From the NCBI RefSeq assembly GCF_002099425.1, contig NW_018344226.1, positions 1,302,001-1,366,000 on the forward strand: DNA of 64,000 bases. The letters are read 5' to 3'. This document shows, piece after piece, positions 29,522 to 40,786 of the stretch. This stretch comes from Phascolarctos cinereus (lineage: Eukaryota; Chordata; Mammalia; Diprotodontia; Phascolarctidae). Every line of letters begins with the position of its first letter. Position 1 is the stretch's first letter. The position numbers and the translations under genes were made by a program. Below the pieces are notes generated by a model. It had not been told where the DNA came from. It made no database searches and worked only from the letters and a program-made list of their open reading frames with translations.

Positions 29522-30474
29522 CATCATCTTATATACATTTTGCAAATTCTTTCTAGTTGGAAAGAATTCTAGCTCTTTTCAATGCAAGCAGATTGATCAA
29601 TTTAATTGCAGCCTCTAGGGGAGCCACAACATTGAAACCTATTACCAAAAAGAGAAATCCAAAAGAAGCATTGAATGTAGGCTTTATACTTATTTTCCTT
29701 GGAATAGTTTTTTTTTAAAATCCAGTTGCTATTTCTATCATTTTATTTATTTAGCTTCAACTGCATTCTATAGGAGTCAGAGCCTAAAAAGGTTGTTTGA
29801 GTAAACTGGAGCTGATTGAAGTTTTGGCTGAGAATGTAATTACCTAAGTTGGCCCTAGCCCAGGAGATATACTGCTCTGGCTGAAAGTACTATTGGATTT
29901 TTAATAAGCACCAGCTCTCAGGAGTTTGGCTTTCTGTCCCTTGAATCAGACAGTACCTTGCCCCCTAATGCCTCTCCCTCTGCCTTGCTGTCTCTCCCCT
30001 CACCTCCACATCAGGGTGCAGGAACAACCCAAAGGCCGAACAGGAACCCACTGAATGAACAATGCTATTCCTGCAATGCTTGAAATTTCTTTTCAGATTT
30101 TTACCAGCCATCCAAGTATTGATCCAGACTGGACTTACCCGCTGCTTACAAGTTTTGAGGAAGTCTCTGTCTGCAATTTCAGAGCTACCAAGCCATCCCT
30201 TGTAATGTTGCTGCTGTCTTTAAAGAAGCAGTGAAGGAGGAAGGTGGTTGATGAAGCTAGAACACAGTTAGTTCTGCATAGCCCTAGAGGGCAGGCCTTG
30301 GTGCAATGAGTGGAGTTTGCTGAGAGGCAGATTTGGGCTCCATTTGAGGAAGACTCCTAAAGGATTCCAAGGACTTTCCAAAAAATAGTGACTATGAAAT
30401 TTGAGCAAGTGGCTGGCCTACATCACATCGGTCTATCTTCCTAGACACAATGCTATGAAAGGAAGGAAAATATC
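29522..30474. other. Unassigned stretch
   Basis: No ORF or repeat family is recognised, apart from possible decayed L1 text in the first ~50 bp. Confidence 0.35.
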
Positions 30475-30610
30475 AGTCAATTTTTTAATATTATTTATTA
30501 AGTACCTGTTGTGCCAACATGCTGTGCTGGGTGCCTGGGATTCAAAGACAAAAAGTAAATGGTCCCTTTGCTCAAAAAGGGAATTTACTATATATTCCTT
30601 TGGGGGAGAA
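30475..30610 (-). repeat. L2-clade 3' tail
   Basis: 'atattatttattaagtacct' 'gttgtgccaacatgctgtgc' 'tgggtgcctggg' and 'ggtccctttgctcaaaaagg' match the reversed L2 end. Confidence 0.65.
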
Positions 30611-30663
30611 TGCATGGATATATATATCTTCAATGAGCTATTTCAGGGTGTGGGAATGATAAC

Positions 30664-30688
30664 ATAACATGACATGACATGACATGAT
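30664..30688. repeat. (CATGA)n short tandem repeat
   Basis: About four ACATG-type pentamers between the L2 tail and the next SINE. Confidence 0.8.
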
Positions 30689-30945
30689 AATATAACAATA
30701 ACAACAATAGACAGCATTTATGTAATGTTTTAAGGTTTGCAAAGCTCTTTACAAGTATTTTATTTTTACCGTAACAACAACCTTGGAAGGCAGGTGCTCA
30801 TTTTATTTCCATCACTGCTTGACAGATGAGGAAACTGAGACAAAGGTTAAGGAGCTGCCCAGGGCCACACAGGTAATAAGTATCTGAGGCTGGATTGGAA
30901 CTTAAGTATTCCTTCTTCAGGTCCAATGCTCTTTTCACTGGCCTC
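30689..30945 (-). repeat. MIR-type CORE-SINE
   Basis: 'aatgttttaaggtttgcaaa' 'gctctttacaagtatttta', 'gacagatgaggaaactgaga' and 'cccagggccacacaggtaat' give a nearly complete antisense copy. Confidence 0.85.
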
Positions 30946-31014
30946 TAATCCAAACAACTGTCCATCTCCTTATTTGTTACATGTGGGCACTTAGCATGTG
31001 TTATCTGGATTTGT

Positions 31015-31165
31015 CAGCTAACTTTGTGTGCCTTGACCCTTGAACTCCCCATCTAGGGTATAAGCTCTTTAAAGCCCAAGTCAGCTTCTTATGCACCTTT
31101 GTGGCCTTCACAGGAATTAGGAGTGGTCTGAACATAGGTAGTTTAATAATACTTTTTTGTTTGTT
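31015..31165 (+). repeat. L2-clade 3' tail, weak
   Basis: 'gggtataagctctttaaagc' and 'cataggtagtttaataatac' loosely follow the L2 terminal block. Confidence 0.3.
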
Positions 31166-32084
31166 TGAGTGATCATTGCTAAAAACAAGCAATCCATCCT
31201 GCTTTGGGGTGTTGATGCTAAAAATAAAACTGGACTTCATATAACTTGGCTGAGTTCAAAGGTATAACTAACTAGCAATTTTTGTCACTGTGCAAAAAAG
31301 AGTGTGAAATGTGCCCTCAAATCAAGTTTTTAAGATAAACTCGCTTAGGAGGATATTAAGGATGGAGCTCACAGGGCTGTATCTTATTAGTTCAGGTTCG
31401 ATATTGGAATGAAATGAGGCACTTGTAGATCATTGAACAGTTAGAAGGCTGACTTACCTTTAACATAGGAAGATCATTCAATAAGAATACAGTAGCACTT
31501 AACTCGGATAGAATCATTATCTTCTTTCCTCCCTCCATGTGGAAACATTTCTGGTCTACAAGCCAACTGTAGCGAAATTGCATAGTTTTGGGATATTCAC
31601 CAAATCTGAAGAGCCCAACACCCTACAGGAGACCCTTAGGTGGCCAGGAAGTCATGTCAATAAAGCCAGAGGCTATAAGGAAAGTGTATCATGAGAAGTG
31701 TAGCCTCAACCTTGCTCCACTTTTGGGCCAATCTTTTAAGGAAAAACTAACCTAACTCATGTATGTGTAGGAGTGGGGAGAACCCTGTGAGATATTGGTC
31801 CTATCATAAAGAGGAAGAAACATCAGATCTCTGGACACAAGGCTCCATGGGAGAGAGATACAAGGACATTGCCTTGTTGGGTGGGATGGAGTTCATGGGA
31901 TACTATGAGGTGGCTGCTAGGGGAAGGGCAGGGTCAGGCCAGCACACTCATTTTTGGCACCGAGGATGAAAGCCCTGATTGCCCTGCCTTGGTGATACCA
32001 CTGGTTCCATTTAACTAAGTGTATGGGAACAACATCTTTCTTCTTCTAGCTTCTCTCTTTGTTCCACAAGGGATTTGTATAACT
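31166..32084. other. Unassigned stretch
   Basis: No gene or repeat family is recognised. The 68-codon frame at 31,763-31,969 has no known domain. Confidence 0.35.
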
Positions 32085-32265
32085 TGAGTTGACTCTTGGC
32101 TTTCTTATTTACTGTCTGTGGACCATCAGGTAAGTGATTTTACTTGTTTGTCCCTCAGTTTCCTCAACTGTAAAATGAATTGGTTGGGCTAGATTCCCTC
32201 TAAAGCATATTCTTGTTACTATCGGCATATAAGTAGCAAATTGACTGATTGGCCTAATTTGTGGA
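32085..32265 (+). repeat. MIR3-like SINE plus flank shared with 34.5 and 36.7 kb
   Basis: 'ctcagtttcctcaactgtaa' 'aatgaattggttgggctaga' is MIR3-like. The following 'aaagcatattcttgttact' and 'aaattgactgattggccta' recur at 36,715-36,775, so similarity extends beyond the SINE. Confidence 0.6.
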
Positions 32266-33124
32266 TTGTGGATTTGTAGATTTGTGGATGGCCCTGTAAC
32301 TAGGCTCCATCCAATTTTGCTAGCTAGCTATGAACTCTGTATTTCGCTATCAGCTTCCCACTCTTTCAGCTTTTGAAGGAAAAGCATGGTTTTAAAATGT
32401 CTTCCCAAAGAGACTGCCCATCTTGGTCAGGCTGGAAGCTTCGTACACTCATGATCCCTCCTCCTGGAATGAAACCAGCTTCTCCTCCCTCACCAAGGGC
32501 TCCAATCTGGTAGTTTCAGTCCAGGAACTGTGCCCCTGACTCCCAACAGTGACATTTGAAGAATGTGTAGCTGTGCTCTGAGTGTTGAGAGATGGGGAAA
32601 TCCAACCACTGACACAATAACTTGGGAATTATAAGGATTGTACTCTCAAGGAATATAATCACTGTGAAGAATAAGGGCCCCTCACAGTGGCAGAACTACA
32701 GTGTGGGGTGGGGAGGAAGAAGCTCTCTAACTCCTTAAGGTTACAAGCTAGAGACTAGTCTCACATGAGGACAAATCGTATGCATTTGACTTTTCACTAT
32801 TAGAAAATTCACACAAAACCCATCCAGTCAAAGAAAGAGGGGAAAAAAAACCTCATTTAAATTTTTAACAGGAATGGCAAAAAAAAAATGCTTGCTTACC
32901 ATGATAGCCTATAGAAAATCAAAAGGGTCAATTTAGAGAAAATATATTAATATCATTTTTTTTTTCAAGGCAGATGTAAGCATCAATGCCTGAAAGGAAG
33001 GTTCTATTTGCCTCCTTTTTCATCAAAGACAAAGAGACTTTTTGTAAGAAAAATGCTTAATGGATAGGATAGGGACTGGACATAATTTCATTAGTAAGCA
33101 TAAGGAGCTACTGGATGAAGAAAC
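32266..33124. other. Unassigned stretch
   Basis: No gene or repeat family is recognised. Short A and T runs lie near 32,845, 32,880 and 32,960. Confidence 0.35.
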
Positions 33125-33300
33125 TCCATCTGTCAATGAAGGTCAGCACCTCTTCTGCATCTTCTAGTCTTCTAGCCTAGAGCATCTCCAGGTTAAATGA
33201 CTGATCCAGGCTCACAGAGCTAGTATGTATCAGAGATAAGGGACTCAAATCCAAGTCTTACTGATTCCAAGGTCTGCTTTCCATCTACTACTCTATAGTA
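33125..33300 (-). repeat. MIR/MIR3-like SINE
   Basis: 'tccaggttaaatgactgatc' 'caggctcacagagctagtat' and 'caaatccaagtcttactgat' are the antisense pattern. Confidence 0.6.
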
Positions 33301-34344
33301 ACACACAAGTATGTATATATACACATACACAGACACACTTATACACTCGCACATACCTGTATACAGGTAATAGATTCTATAGATTCTTCTGCTGTAGCCG
33401 TGAGCAAGTTTACATTCTTACTATAATTTATATTCAATTATTGGCTGTCTATTCCTTCTAGCTCTCTTACATCACCATCTTACAGAAGAAGGAGGAGATT
33501 TCAGAGAGTTATCCAAGGCTCTGTGGAAAGGCTGTGGTAGAACCAGGCTTATCCTATTTCCTGACAACTCCAGAGAAGGGCACAGTTTCTATTTGAGGGT
33601 CAATTCATTTACAGCAATATTTTTGAACCCTGGTGAAAAAAAAATCTCTTCGTTGAGCTAAATTCTGTACTGGTTAATGGGTCATTATTCCATATCATTC
33701 CAGGCTATTTCTCTTAACACAAATCCCTTTCAAAAAACAAAACCAAACAAAAAAAAGGGCCCCAAACAACAACAGATAATGAATATCTTAGAGACAGTAC
33801 AATAACATCTTATTCTCTAGTTATGTAGCAATATTATTCACCCAGTCTCAGAGTGAATTGTAAACAAATACAGAGGGAAAGCAGAAGCATGGATTGATCT
33901 GTCATGTGTGAGGTCAAAGAGGTCCCCATCCCTCTGTCAACTTGACATAAACAGAACCCAGGCCTTGTAAGTCCCTGATGTCTGTTTTAACCCAGTACAC
34001 ACAGAAACATAGATACACACTGACATTCCAAATGCTAAGCTAAGTTCTCTTGGGAGTTTTTGGAAAACCTTCCAAAAGGGCGGTGCTGGATTCTGCCTTT
34101 TCTTGTCCTCATGGGCAAGGAAGGGCTACATCTTGTGTGCTTGAGCTGGTGGCTGCCGACAGAAAAACCCCGAAAATGTCAAGTTTGATATGGCTTACTA
34201 TTTTTCCATACTATGTCTATATAAGCTTCTCTCTTTTAAACTCCCTTGAGTCCCATACTTTTTTTCTTAAAGATGGATTTGCTTTTTGGGCAGTGAGAAA
34301 TCAACATCTGTTCTTGCTGGCAGACCTTCACTTTAAATATCTGG
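33301..34344. other. Mostly unassigned; possible MIR3-like scrap at 33,470-33,560
   Basis: The scrap reads 'accatcttacagaagaagga' and 'tagaaccaggcttatcc'. A short ACAC-rich patch lies near 33,320-33,345. The rest shows nothing recognisable. Confidence 0.3.
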
Positions 34345-34529
34345 GGCAGTGGAATAAGATATGGTAGAGTGGGAAATCCCCCCACTCTGGTGCTATCTTT
34401 GGAGGCAGAGGACCCAGGTTCAAATCTCGCGTTACCATGATCAAATATTTCATCTCCCTGGACTTCATTTTCCTCATACTTTAAATGAGGATATTTCATT
34501 ACATAGCCTCTGGGGTCTCCTCTATAACC
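34345..34529 (+). repeat. MIR3-like SINE
   Basis: 'ggcagaggacccaggttcaa' 'atctcgcgttacc' and 'ttcctcatactttaaatgag' follow the sense pattern, diverged. Confidence 0.5.
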
Positions 34530-34644
34530 TGGGCTTACTCTAGCTTTTCCTACTTAATGTCTGGGGGACATCAGGCAAGTGACTTTACTTGTCAGGCCCT
34601 CAGTTTCCTTACCTACAAAATGAGGGGTTGGGGTAAGTTACTTT
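34530..34644 (+). repeat. MIR3-like SINE interrupted by L1
   Basis: 'acttgtcaggccctcagttt' 'ccttacctacaaaatgaggg' ends at the L1 insertion point. Its continuation is at 36,714-36,775. Confidence 0.65.
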
Positions 34645-36698
34645 TTTTTAAAATTTTTATTTTTAATTTTTTTTTTCCGTATGCTTTTGAGTTGAAAATT
34701 TTTTCTCCCTTTTTCTCCCCCCCCCAAGACGGTGCACAATCTGACATAGGCTTTACATTTACATACCCATTAAACATATTTTCACATTAGTGAAGTTATA
34801 AGTAAAAATTAAAACCAATAGGAGGAACCATCAGAAAGATGAAACAAAACTCAACTGAAGGTAAAAATAAGTGAGAGCGATTCGACTTCCATAGTTCTTT
34901 CTTTGGATGTGGACAGCATTTTCCATCCCGAGGCCTCTGGAGATGTCTTAGATCCTTGTAATGCTGAGAAGGGTTCAGTTTAACATTCTTAGTCATTGCA
35001 TAACGTGGCTGCTATTGTATACAAAGTCCTCTTGGTTCTGCTCACTTCACTCAGCATCAGACCATATAAGTCTTCCCAGGTTTTTCTGAAGTCAGCCTGT
35101 TCATCATTTCTTATGACAATAGTATTCCATTACATTCATATACCACAACTTGCTCAGCCATTCCCTAATTGATGGGTATCTTCTCAATTTCCAATTCTTT
35201 GCCACCACAAGAAGAGCTGCTATGAATATTTTTGTACATGTGGGTCCTTTTCCCATTTGTTTGATCTCTTTGGGATATAGCCCTAGAAGTGCTATTGCTG
35301 GATCAAAGGGTATGCACATTTTTGTAGCCCTTTGGGCATAGTTCCAAATTGTTCTCCAAAATGGTTGGATCATTTCACAACTCCACCAACAATGTATTAG
35401 CGTTCCAATTTTCCCACATCCTCTCCAACATTTATCATTTTCCTGTTTTGTCATGTTGGCCAATCTGATAGGTGTGATGTGGTACCTCAGAGTTGTTTTG
35501 ATTTGCATTTCTCTAATCAATAATGATTTAGAGCATTTTTTCATATGACTATAGATGGCTTTAATTTCTTCATCTGAGAACTGTCTGTTCATATCCTTTG
35601 ACCATTTATCAATTGGGGAATGGCTTGTGTTCTTATAAATTTGTCTTAATTCTCTATATATTTTAGAAATGAGGCCTTTATCAGAAAGACTGGTTGTAAA
35701 AATTCTTTCCCAATTTTCTACCTTCCTTCTAATCTTAGTTGCATTGGCTTTGTTTTGCAAAAACTTTTCAATTTAATGTAATCAAAATTATCCATTTTGC
35801 TTTTCATAATGTTCTCTATCTCCTGTTTGGTCATGAATTCTTCTGTTCTCCATAGATCTGATAGGTAAACTATTCCTTGTTCTCCCAGTTTACTTATGGT
35901 ATCAGCCTTTATATCTAAGTCCTGAACCCATTTTGACTTTATTTTGGTATATGTGTGAGATTTGGGTCTATGCCTAGTTTCTGCCATACTCTTTTCCAGT
36001 TTTCCCAGCAGTTTTTTTCAAAGAGTGGGTTCTTATCCCAGAAGCTGGGGTCTTTGGGTTTATCAAATAATAGATTACTATAGTCATTGACTACTGTGTC
36101 TTGCATATTTAACCTATTCCACTGATCCACCTCCCTATTTCTTAGCCAGTACCAAGCAGTTTTGATGACTGCTGCTTTATAATACAATTTAAGATCTGGA
36201 ATTGCTAGGCCACCTTCCCCTGCATTTCTTTTCATTAGTTCCTTTGATATTCTGGGCCTTTTGTTTTTCCAAATGAATCTTGTTATTATTTTTTCTAACT
36301 CTATAAAATAATTTTTTGGTAGTTTGATTGGTATGGCACTGAATAAGTAAATTAGCTTAGGTAGGATTGTCATTTTTATTATATTAGCTCGGCCTACCCA
36401 TGAGCAACTGATGTTTTTCCAATTATTTAGATCTGATTTTATTTGTGTGAAAAGTGTTTTGTAATTGTGTTCATAGAGTTCCTGGGTTTGTTTCGGGAGG
36501 TAGACTCCTAAATATTTTATAATGTCTACAGTAAGTTTAAATGGGATTTCTCTTTCTATCTCTTGCTGTTGGGCTTTGTTGGTAATATATAGAAATGCTG
36601 ATGCATTTATGTGGGTTTATTTTATAGCCTGCAACTCTGCTAAAGTTGTTTATTATTTCAAGTAGTTTTTTACTTGATTCTCTAGGATTCTCTAAGTA
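34645..36698 (-). repeat. 5'-truncated L1 with TSD
   Basis: About 2.05 kb of marsupial L1, antisense. It has an A-rich tail (T run at 34,642-34,675), a short 3' UTR and the C-terminal third of ORF2. Flanks 'ggggtaagttacttt' (34,630-34,644) and 'gggctaggttacttt' (36,699-36,713) differ at two of 15 positions, fitting a target duplication. The 5' truncation falls inside the RT region. Confidence 0.9.
35104..36640 (-). pseudogene. L1 ORF2 C-terminal remnant
   Basis: ORF2 encodes the L1 endonuclease/reverse transcriptase, and only the region after the RT catalytic core remains. Three consecutive frames carry it. The first is 36,373-35,939 (KMTILPKLIYLFSAIPIKLP, WRNKRP-like FIWKNKRPRI, GGLAIPDLKLYYKA). 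The second is 35,987-35,718 (KSKWVQDLDIKADTISKLGE). The third is 35,760-35,104 (TTLRYHITPIRLANM, CWRGCGKIGTLIHCWWSC, ending KLWYMNVMEYYCHKK). CWRGCG...H..W..C is the cysteine/histidine motif of the L1 C-terminus. Two frame changes, near 35.97 and 35.74 kb, break the frame. It is therefore inactive. Confidence 0.9.
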
Positions 36699-36713
36699 GG
36701 GCTAGGTTACTTT

Positions 36714-37063
36714 CAAAGCATATTCTTGTTACTTACTGATTGCATAGAAATAGTGAATTGACTGCCCTAATGATGTACATTCCTTTCTCACTTTCATGGA
36801 TGCTCAAACTTGGGGTAAAGTTGTTTTCCCAGTAAAGTGTCTGTTAGCATAATACCTGTAAGAATAAAAGGTGGAGAACACACTCTCCTTTATCAGTCTC
36901 AAAAGAGTGATAGAAGAGGCACAGAATTCTATCTTGACATTGAATTTTACCATTTTCCTACCCAATTCATACTTAATTACCATTAGAAACCAAAATAGGA
37001 AATTTATACTGTTTGGGGAATTGATTAATTAGGTTTTTATATGCAAGGAGTAACAAATACCAC
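36714..37063. other. Continuation of interrupted repeat, then unassigned
   Basis: 36,714-36,775 is shared with 32,207-32,260. The remainder to 37,063 shows no recognisable feature. Confidence 0.4.
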
Positions 37064-37332
37064 GGGCAAGTAGGTGGCACAGTGAATATAGACCAGGCTT
37101 AGAGTCAGGAACACCTGAGTTCAAATCTGACATCAGACACTTACTAGCTGTGTGACCCTGGGCAAGTCACTTAACCCAATTTGCCTCAGTTTCCTCATCT
37201 GTAAAATAAGCTGGAGAAGGAAATGGCAAACCACTCTAGTATCTTTGCCAAGAAACCACCTCCTCCCCCACCCCCCAAAAGGGGTCACAAAGAGTTGGAC
37301 ATGACTGAAAACGATTAAACAACAACAAAAAA
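37064..37332 (+). repeat. Mar1-like CORE-SINE, full length
   Basis: 'caagtaggtggcacagtgaa', 'gagttcaaatctgacatcag', 'ctagctgtgtgaccctgggc', 'aagctggagaaggaaatggc' and 'agagttggacatgactgaaa'. A C/A-rich expansion lies in the 3' module at 37,257-37,279. Confidence 0.92.
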
Positions 37333-37569
37333 GTACAATATATGATCTCAATGATTATCTCTAGAAATGCTAACCAATTTGGGCCAGAAATAGGAAAGCA
37401 TTGTAAAGCATTAATTTTAACAGGATGACCTTTAGCAAAATCGTTAAGTAAGCAAAGTTTGTCATCTGGCACTCTGCCTCCCAGGCCCCTTTGCCCCTTC
37501 CTTTAGCTTCTTTCTCTGCTTCGTCAGGTCCCTGACTCTCCTTTTAGAAACTATATGATGAGGAGGAAA

Positions 37570-37748
37570 ATAAACCTAATTTGGAGGAACAGGACCTATG
37601 TCTAAATCCTGACTCTGCCACTTACTAACTTAGTTGTGTGTCTTTGACAAGTACCCAGCATCTCTGGGCCTCAGGGTTAACAACTATAAAATGAGCATAC
37701 CAGATGCCTTTTAAGGTCCTTTCTGGTTTTTAGTGTCTTTGATCCTAC
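37570..37748 (+). repeat. MIR3-like SINE
   Basis: 'aatcctgactctgccactta' 'ctaac', 'ctgggcctcagggttaacaa' 'ctataaaatgag' and 'ttaaggtcctttctggttt' are the sense pattern. Confidence 0.65.
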
Positions 37749-37929
37749 TATGAAGGTGGGAAACTGGCAGCCAAAGGTCTGTTTTCCACGTTTTTCCGTC
37801 AGAGTCCTATTGTTGGATAATCGTCACCTCTCCTAAGGTACTTGCAGGTAGGCTTATAGTGTTAGTCTTCTCAGGACTCTTTGTATTTTAATAGAGAACT
37901 TATGGAATAATAATAGTACATAGTAGGAG

Positions 37930-38180
37930 TAGTTGTTCAGTCATTCCCAGCTGGATTCAATTCTTCATGATTCCTTTTTTGGGGGAGGGGGTTTCTTGGA
38001 AAAGACAGTGGAGTGGTTTGCCATTTCCATCTCCAGCTTTATGGATGAGGAAACTGAGGCAAACAGGGTTAAGTGATTTGCCCATGTCACACAGCTAGTA
38101 AGTGTCTGAGACTGGATTTGAATTCTCATCATACTGACTCCAGGCCCAACACATTATCCACTGTGCCACCTAGCTGCCCC
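37930..38180 (-). repeat. Mar1-like CORE-SINE
   Basis: 'agttgttcagtcattcccag', 'agtggtttgccatttccatc', 'gttaagtgatttgcccatgt' and 'ccactgtgccacctagctgc' give the full antisense copy. Confidence 0.9.
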
Positions 38181-38360
38181 AAATCACTGAGTACCTCTCA
38201 AAGTACATCCTACTCCTCCTATTTGAAAAGGCTAGCACTGATTGTAATGTGGTATTAGAGTCCACATTTACTGATCGCTATTCACCTCTTCCTCTCTATT
38301 ACCCATCACTTTTTCATAAGAAAATCCAATCACTTGTAATTTATTTATTTACTTATTCGT

Positions 38361-38833
38361 TGTCAGACAAAGACAAGGCTTATTAGAACATCTGCCATAT
38401 TGGGCAGACTCCTAAGGAGTCTGAACATTAGTGAGCTATTGGCTAGATTATAAGAATCTGAGCAATGGCTGGATTTTAAGAATCTGAGCACCTTAATGGA
38501 GACAAGATGGACCTTATATACAGAAAGACTGTGGGAGGGATCTAGGAGTGGCCAAGTAGTTTGGGGTGACTGGAGGAGGGGTCTAAGGAAGATCTGGATG
38601 GGAGTGGCCAGTAAGCTGAGGTGAACAGAATTCCTGGGACCTGGACCCAGGGAGAATGGAGCCTACCTAGGATTAAGTGGGGGGGGGGAATGGCCAGGGG
38701 CCATAGGGAGGTAAGACAATGGAGGTCTAGGCTAGATTAAGGGTAAAGGCCAATTGATAGGATTATAGCCTTATACCAGAGATCTGGTCAGTGGGAAAGT
38801 CCTTTCTGGGGTCCAGATCCCAACCCCCCATCA
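38361..38833 (-). mobile_element. Endogenous retrovirus LTR
   Basis: On the minus strand it runs TG...CA over about 473 bp. It contains a TATA-like 'gtatataagg', a downstream poly(A)-signal region ('ctaataagccttgtctttg') and a terminal 'ctgaca'. A purine tract, 'gaggggggaa', abuts its start, as expected of a polypurine tract before a 3' LTR. Family not identified. The element is a broken relic of moderate apparent age. Confidence 0.7.
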
Positions 38834-39260
38834 TTCCCCCCTCAAACAAATGGGACACAAATTCTTTTGGTGTAAGGGGTGAAGGTCTTGACTTCTGAAA
38901 CTGCTTCCTGCTGGCAAGGGGCATACAGCTGTCCCTGCCTCGAGGGGGTCCCAAAGAGGAGAGTGGCGGGAACCAAGCACAGGCTGTATCCAGGGAATGA
39001 CGGGGGAACATTGACTGACACCTGCTGTAGTTGAATGGCCTGTAGTCTGGAAGATACAAATCTGACAGAAAAGACTGAAGGGCCCAGATATGACAAAATA
39101 AAACAACTTTAGCTCTGTTTGGATTCAGATAGTTCAGTTTTCCAACCATGCAGTTTCAAATCCACCTCATAAACAGACTTAGGAATAGCCAGGTGGGTAA
39201 CATTCCTTTACAAAGGAACATAATGGGGAAACTGAGCCAGGAGGATCCCATCTTAGATAA
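38834..39260 (-). mobile_element. Retroviral internal 3' sequence adjoining the LTR
   Basis: The ~400 bp next to the polypurine tract is probably the 3' end of the internal region. The far boundary is uncertain, and no second LTR is seen in the window. It is a broken, partial copy. Confidence 0.45.
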
Positions 39261-39660
39261 TTTATTTTCTGTCATGTGTGGGTTGCTTCCTATGTGTCCC
39301 CTCATTCTCTTCTCTTAATTTTCCTAGCTTTGTATGGAAAATATTCTGGAATGAGCCAGGGACAGAGGGAGAAGCAAGCCCTTTTTCAGAAGTTAGATGC
39401 TAAATTCTTGAGGGAATCCGTATTTGCTCTTTGTACAAAGATGAAGAATAGGGTTGCCTTGTCCAAATATCTTCTTTCTTGGCTTTTCAAAGTGCATTCA
39501 AAATAGTGAAAGGTAAGCAGAAGCCTATTTATCCCAATAAGCATATTTGAGGCATATGGATATATGTATGAGAGAGGTGCTAACAGTCTAAATGACTTCA
39601 AAATCTCCACCAGAAAAGTTGCTTAATGGATCCTGGCTCCAAAGTGCCCTGTTGTTGCTG
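39261..39660. other. Unassigned stretch
   Basis: Overlapping opposite frames of about 75 codons at 39,276-39,610 have no recognised domain. The first part may still belong to the retroviral relic. Confidence 0.3.

Positions 39661-39726
<66 letters not shown>
39661..39726. repeat. (TATC)n microsatellite
   Basis: About 16 pure tetranucleotide units directly upstream of a SINE tail. Confidence 0.97.
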
Positions 39727-39896
39727 AACCTTACTGGGTTGTTGGAAGGATCAAATGAGATAATACTTGTAAAGTGCTTTGCAGATCTTAAAGCTTTATA
39801 GAAATGTTAGGATCAAATGAGATAACATATATAAAGCATTCTACATACTTTAAAGCATGATGTGAATGCTAGTTCTTCTTCTTATTATTATTATTA
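39727..39896 (+). repeat. MIR-type SINE tail with internal tandem duplication
   Basis: 'gggttgttggaaggatcaaa' 'tgagataatacttgtaaagt' is followed by a second 'ggatcaaatgagataacata' 'tataaagc', then 'gtgaatgctagttcttcttc' and an ATT-rich end. The tail module occurs twice. Confidence 0.75.
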
Positions 39897-39897
39897 G

Positions 39898-40298
39898 TAC
39901 TGTTGTCCATGAATATGTTATACCTCCTGATAGAATATAAGCACCTTGAGAGTAGGGACTGTCTAATGTTTTTTTACCCCTACTGCGGTGTTTGACATAT
40001 TGTTTTGCCACTTTTTAGTTATATCCAACTCTTTGTTATTCTTTTTTTGGGGGGAGGGGGAGCTTCTTGGCAAAGATACTGGAATGATTTGCCATTTCCT
40101 TCTCCAGTTCATTTTACAGATGAAGAAACTGAGGCAAGCAGGGTTAAATGATTTACCCAGGGTTACACATAGTAAGTGTCTGAGGCCAGATTTGAACTCA
40201 GATCTTCCTGACTCCAGACCTGGCACTCTATTCACTTCACTACCTAGCTGCCCTTCTTGACATGTAGTAGGTGCTTAATAAATGCTTGCTGATTGGTT
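39898..40298 (+). repeat. L2-clade 3' end, split by a SINE
   Basis: Blocks 39,898-39,999 ('agaatataagcaccttgaga' 'gtagggact') and 40,258-40,298 ('tgacatgtagtaggtgctta' 'ataaatgcttgctgatt') join in register across a Mar1-like SINE. Confidence 0.8.
40000..40257 (-). repeat. Mar1-like CORE-SINE in L2
   Basis: Antisense copy from 'gttttgccactttttagtta' through 'ggcaaagatactggaatgat', 'ttacccagggttacacatag' to 'ctacctagctgccc'. Short repeats 'ttgacata' and 'ttgacatg' flank it. Confidence 0.88.
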
Positions 40299-40393
40299 GT
40301 GTGGAGATATGATCGGATGGAGGCTTACTCTGATAAAAGAGCTTCAGTGGTGACATCCAGCACTCTTACAGGTTCTGACTGAGGTGGGTAGGT

Positions 40394-40460
40394 AGCAATA
40401 ATAATAGGTAAGCTTGCTCTAGCACTTTCAGATTTACAAAGTAGTGTAACTTTTTATCAT
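40394..40460 (-). repeat. MIR fragment
   Basis: 'agcaataataataggtaagc' and 'actttcagatttacaaagta' match the reversed MIR tail only. Confidence 0.45.
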
Positions 40461-40786
40461 TTCATTTTGATCCTGTCATTTTTATGTGAAATATCAATGT
40501 TTTGGGGGGTATTTCCTCCCTCCCTCTCTGCCCCCAGTTTGGAAAATGACTCAAGAATTGTCCAAGTTAATGGATGTGTCAGGAAGTCTGGATTTCGGAG
40601 TAGGACATGGGGCTGGGGCAGTTTTACAGCCTGACCACTGGCTTCTAATGACATTTCTTCTAGAGTTAGTGTCCAAGCTTAGACAGGCAACTGTTACTCT
40701 TGAGGGTCTCCATGTCTTCACTTGTCAAATGGAGTTCACACTTTGTACCTACCTTGGAGGAAGAGGAATGAGATATTTGGGGCCAG
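40461..40786. other. Unassigned stretch
   Basis: A 104-codon frame at 40,486-40,800 has no recognised domain and runs into a SINE. No gene is called. Confidence 0.35.

Noticed and set aside
35150-35341. 63-codon plus-strand frame
   Set aside because: Antisense shadow of the L1 ORF2 C-terminal remnant.
38763-39149. Overlapping minus-strand frames of 84-128 codons
   Set aside because: They fall in the retroviral relic. I treat them as part of that fossil, not as a host gene.
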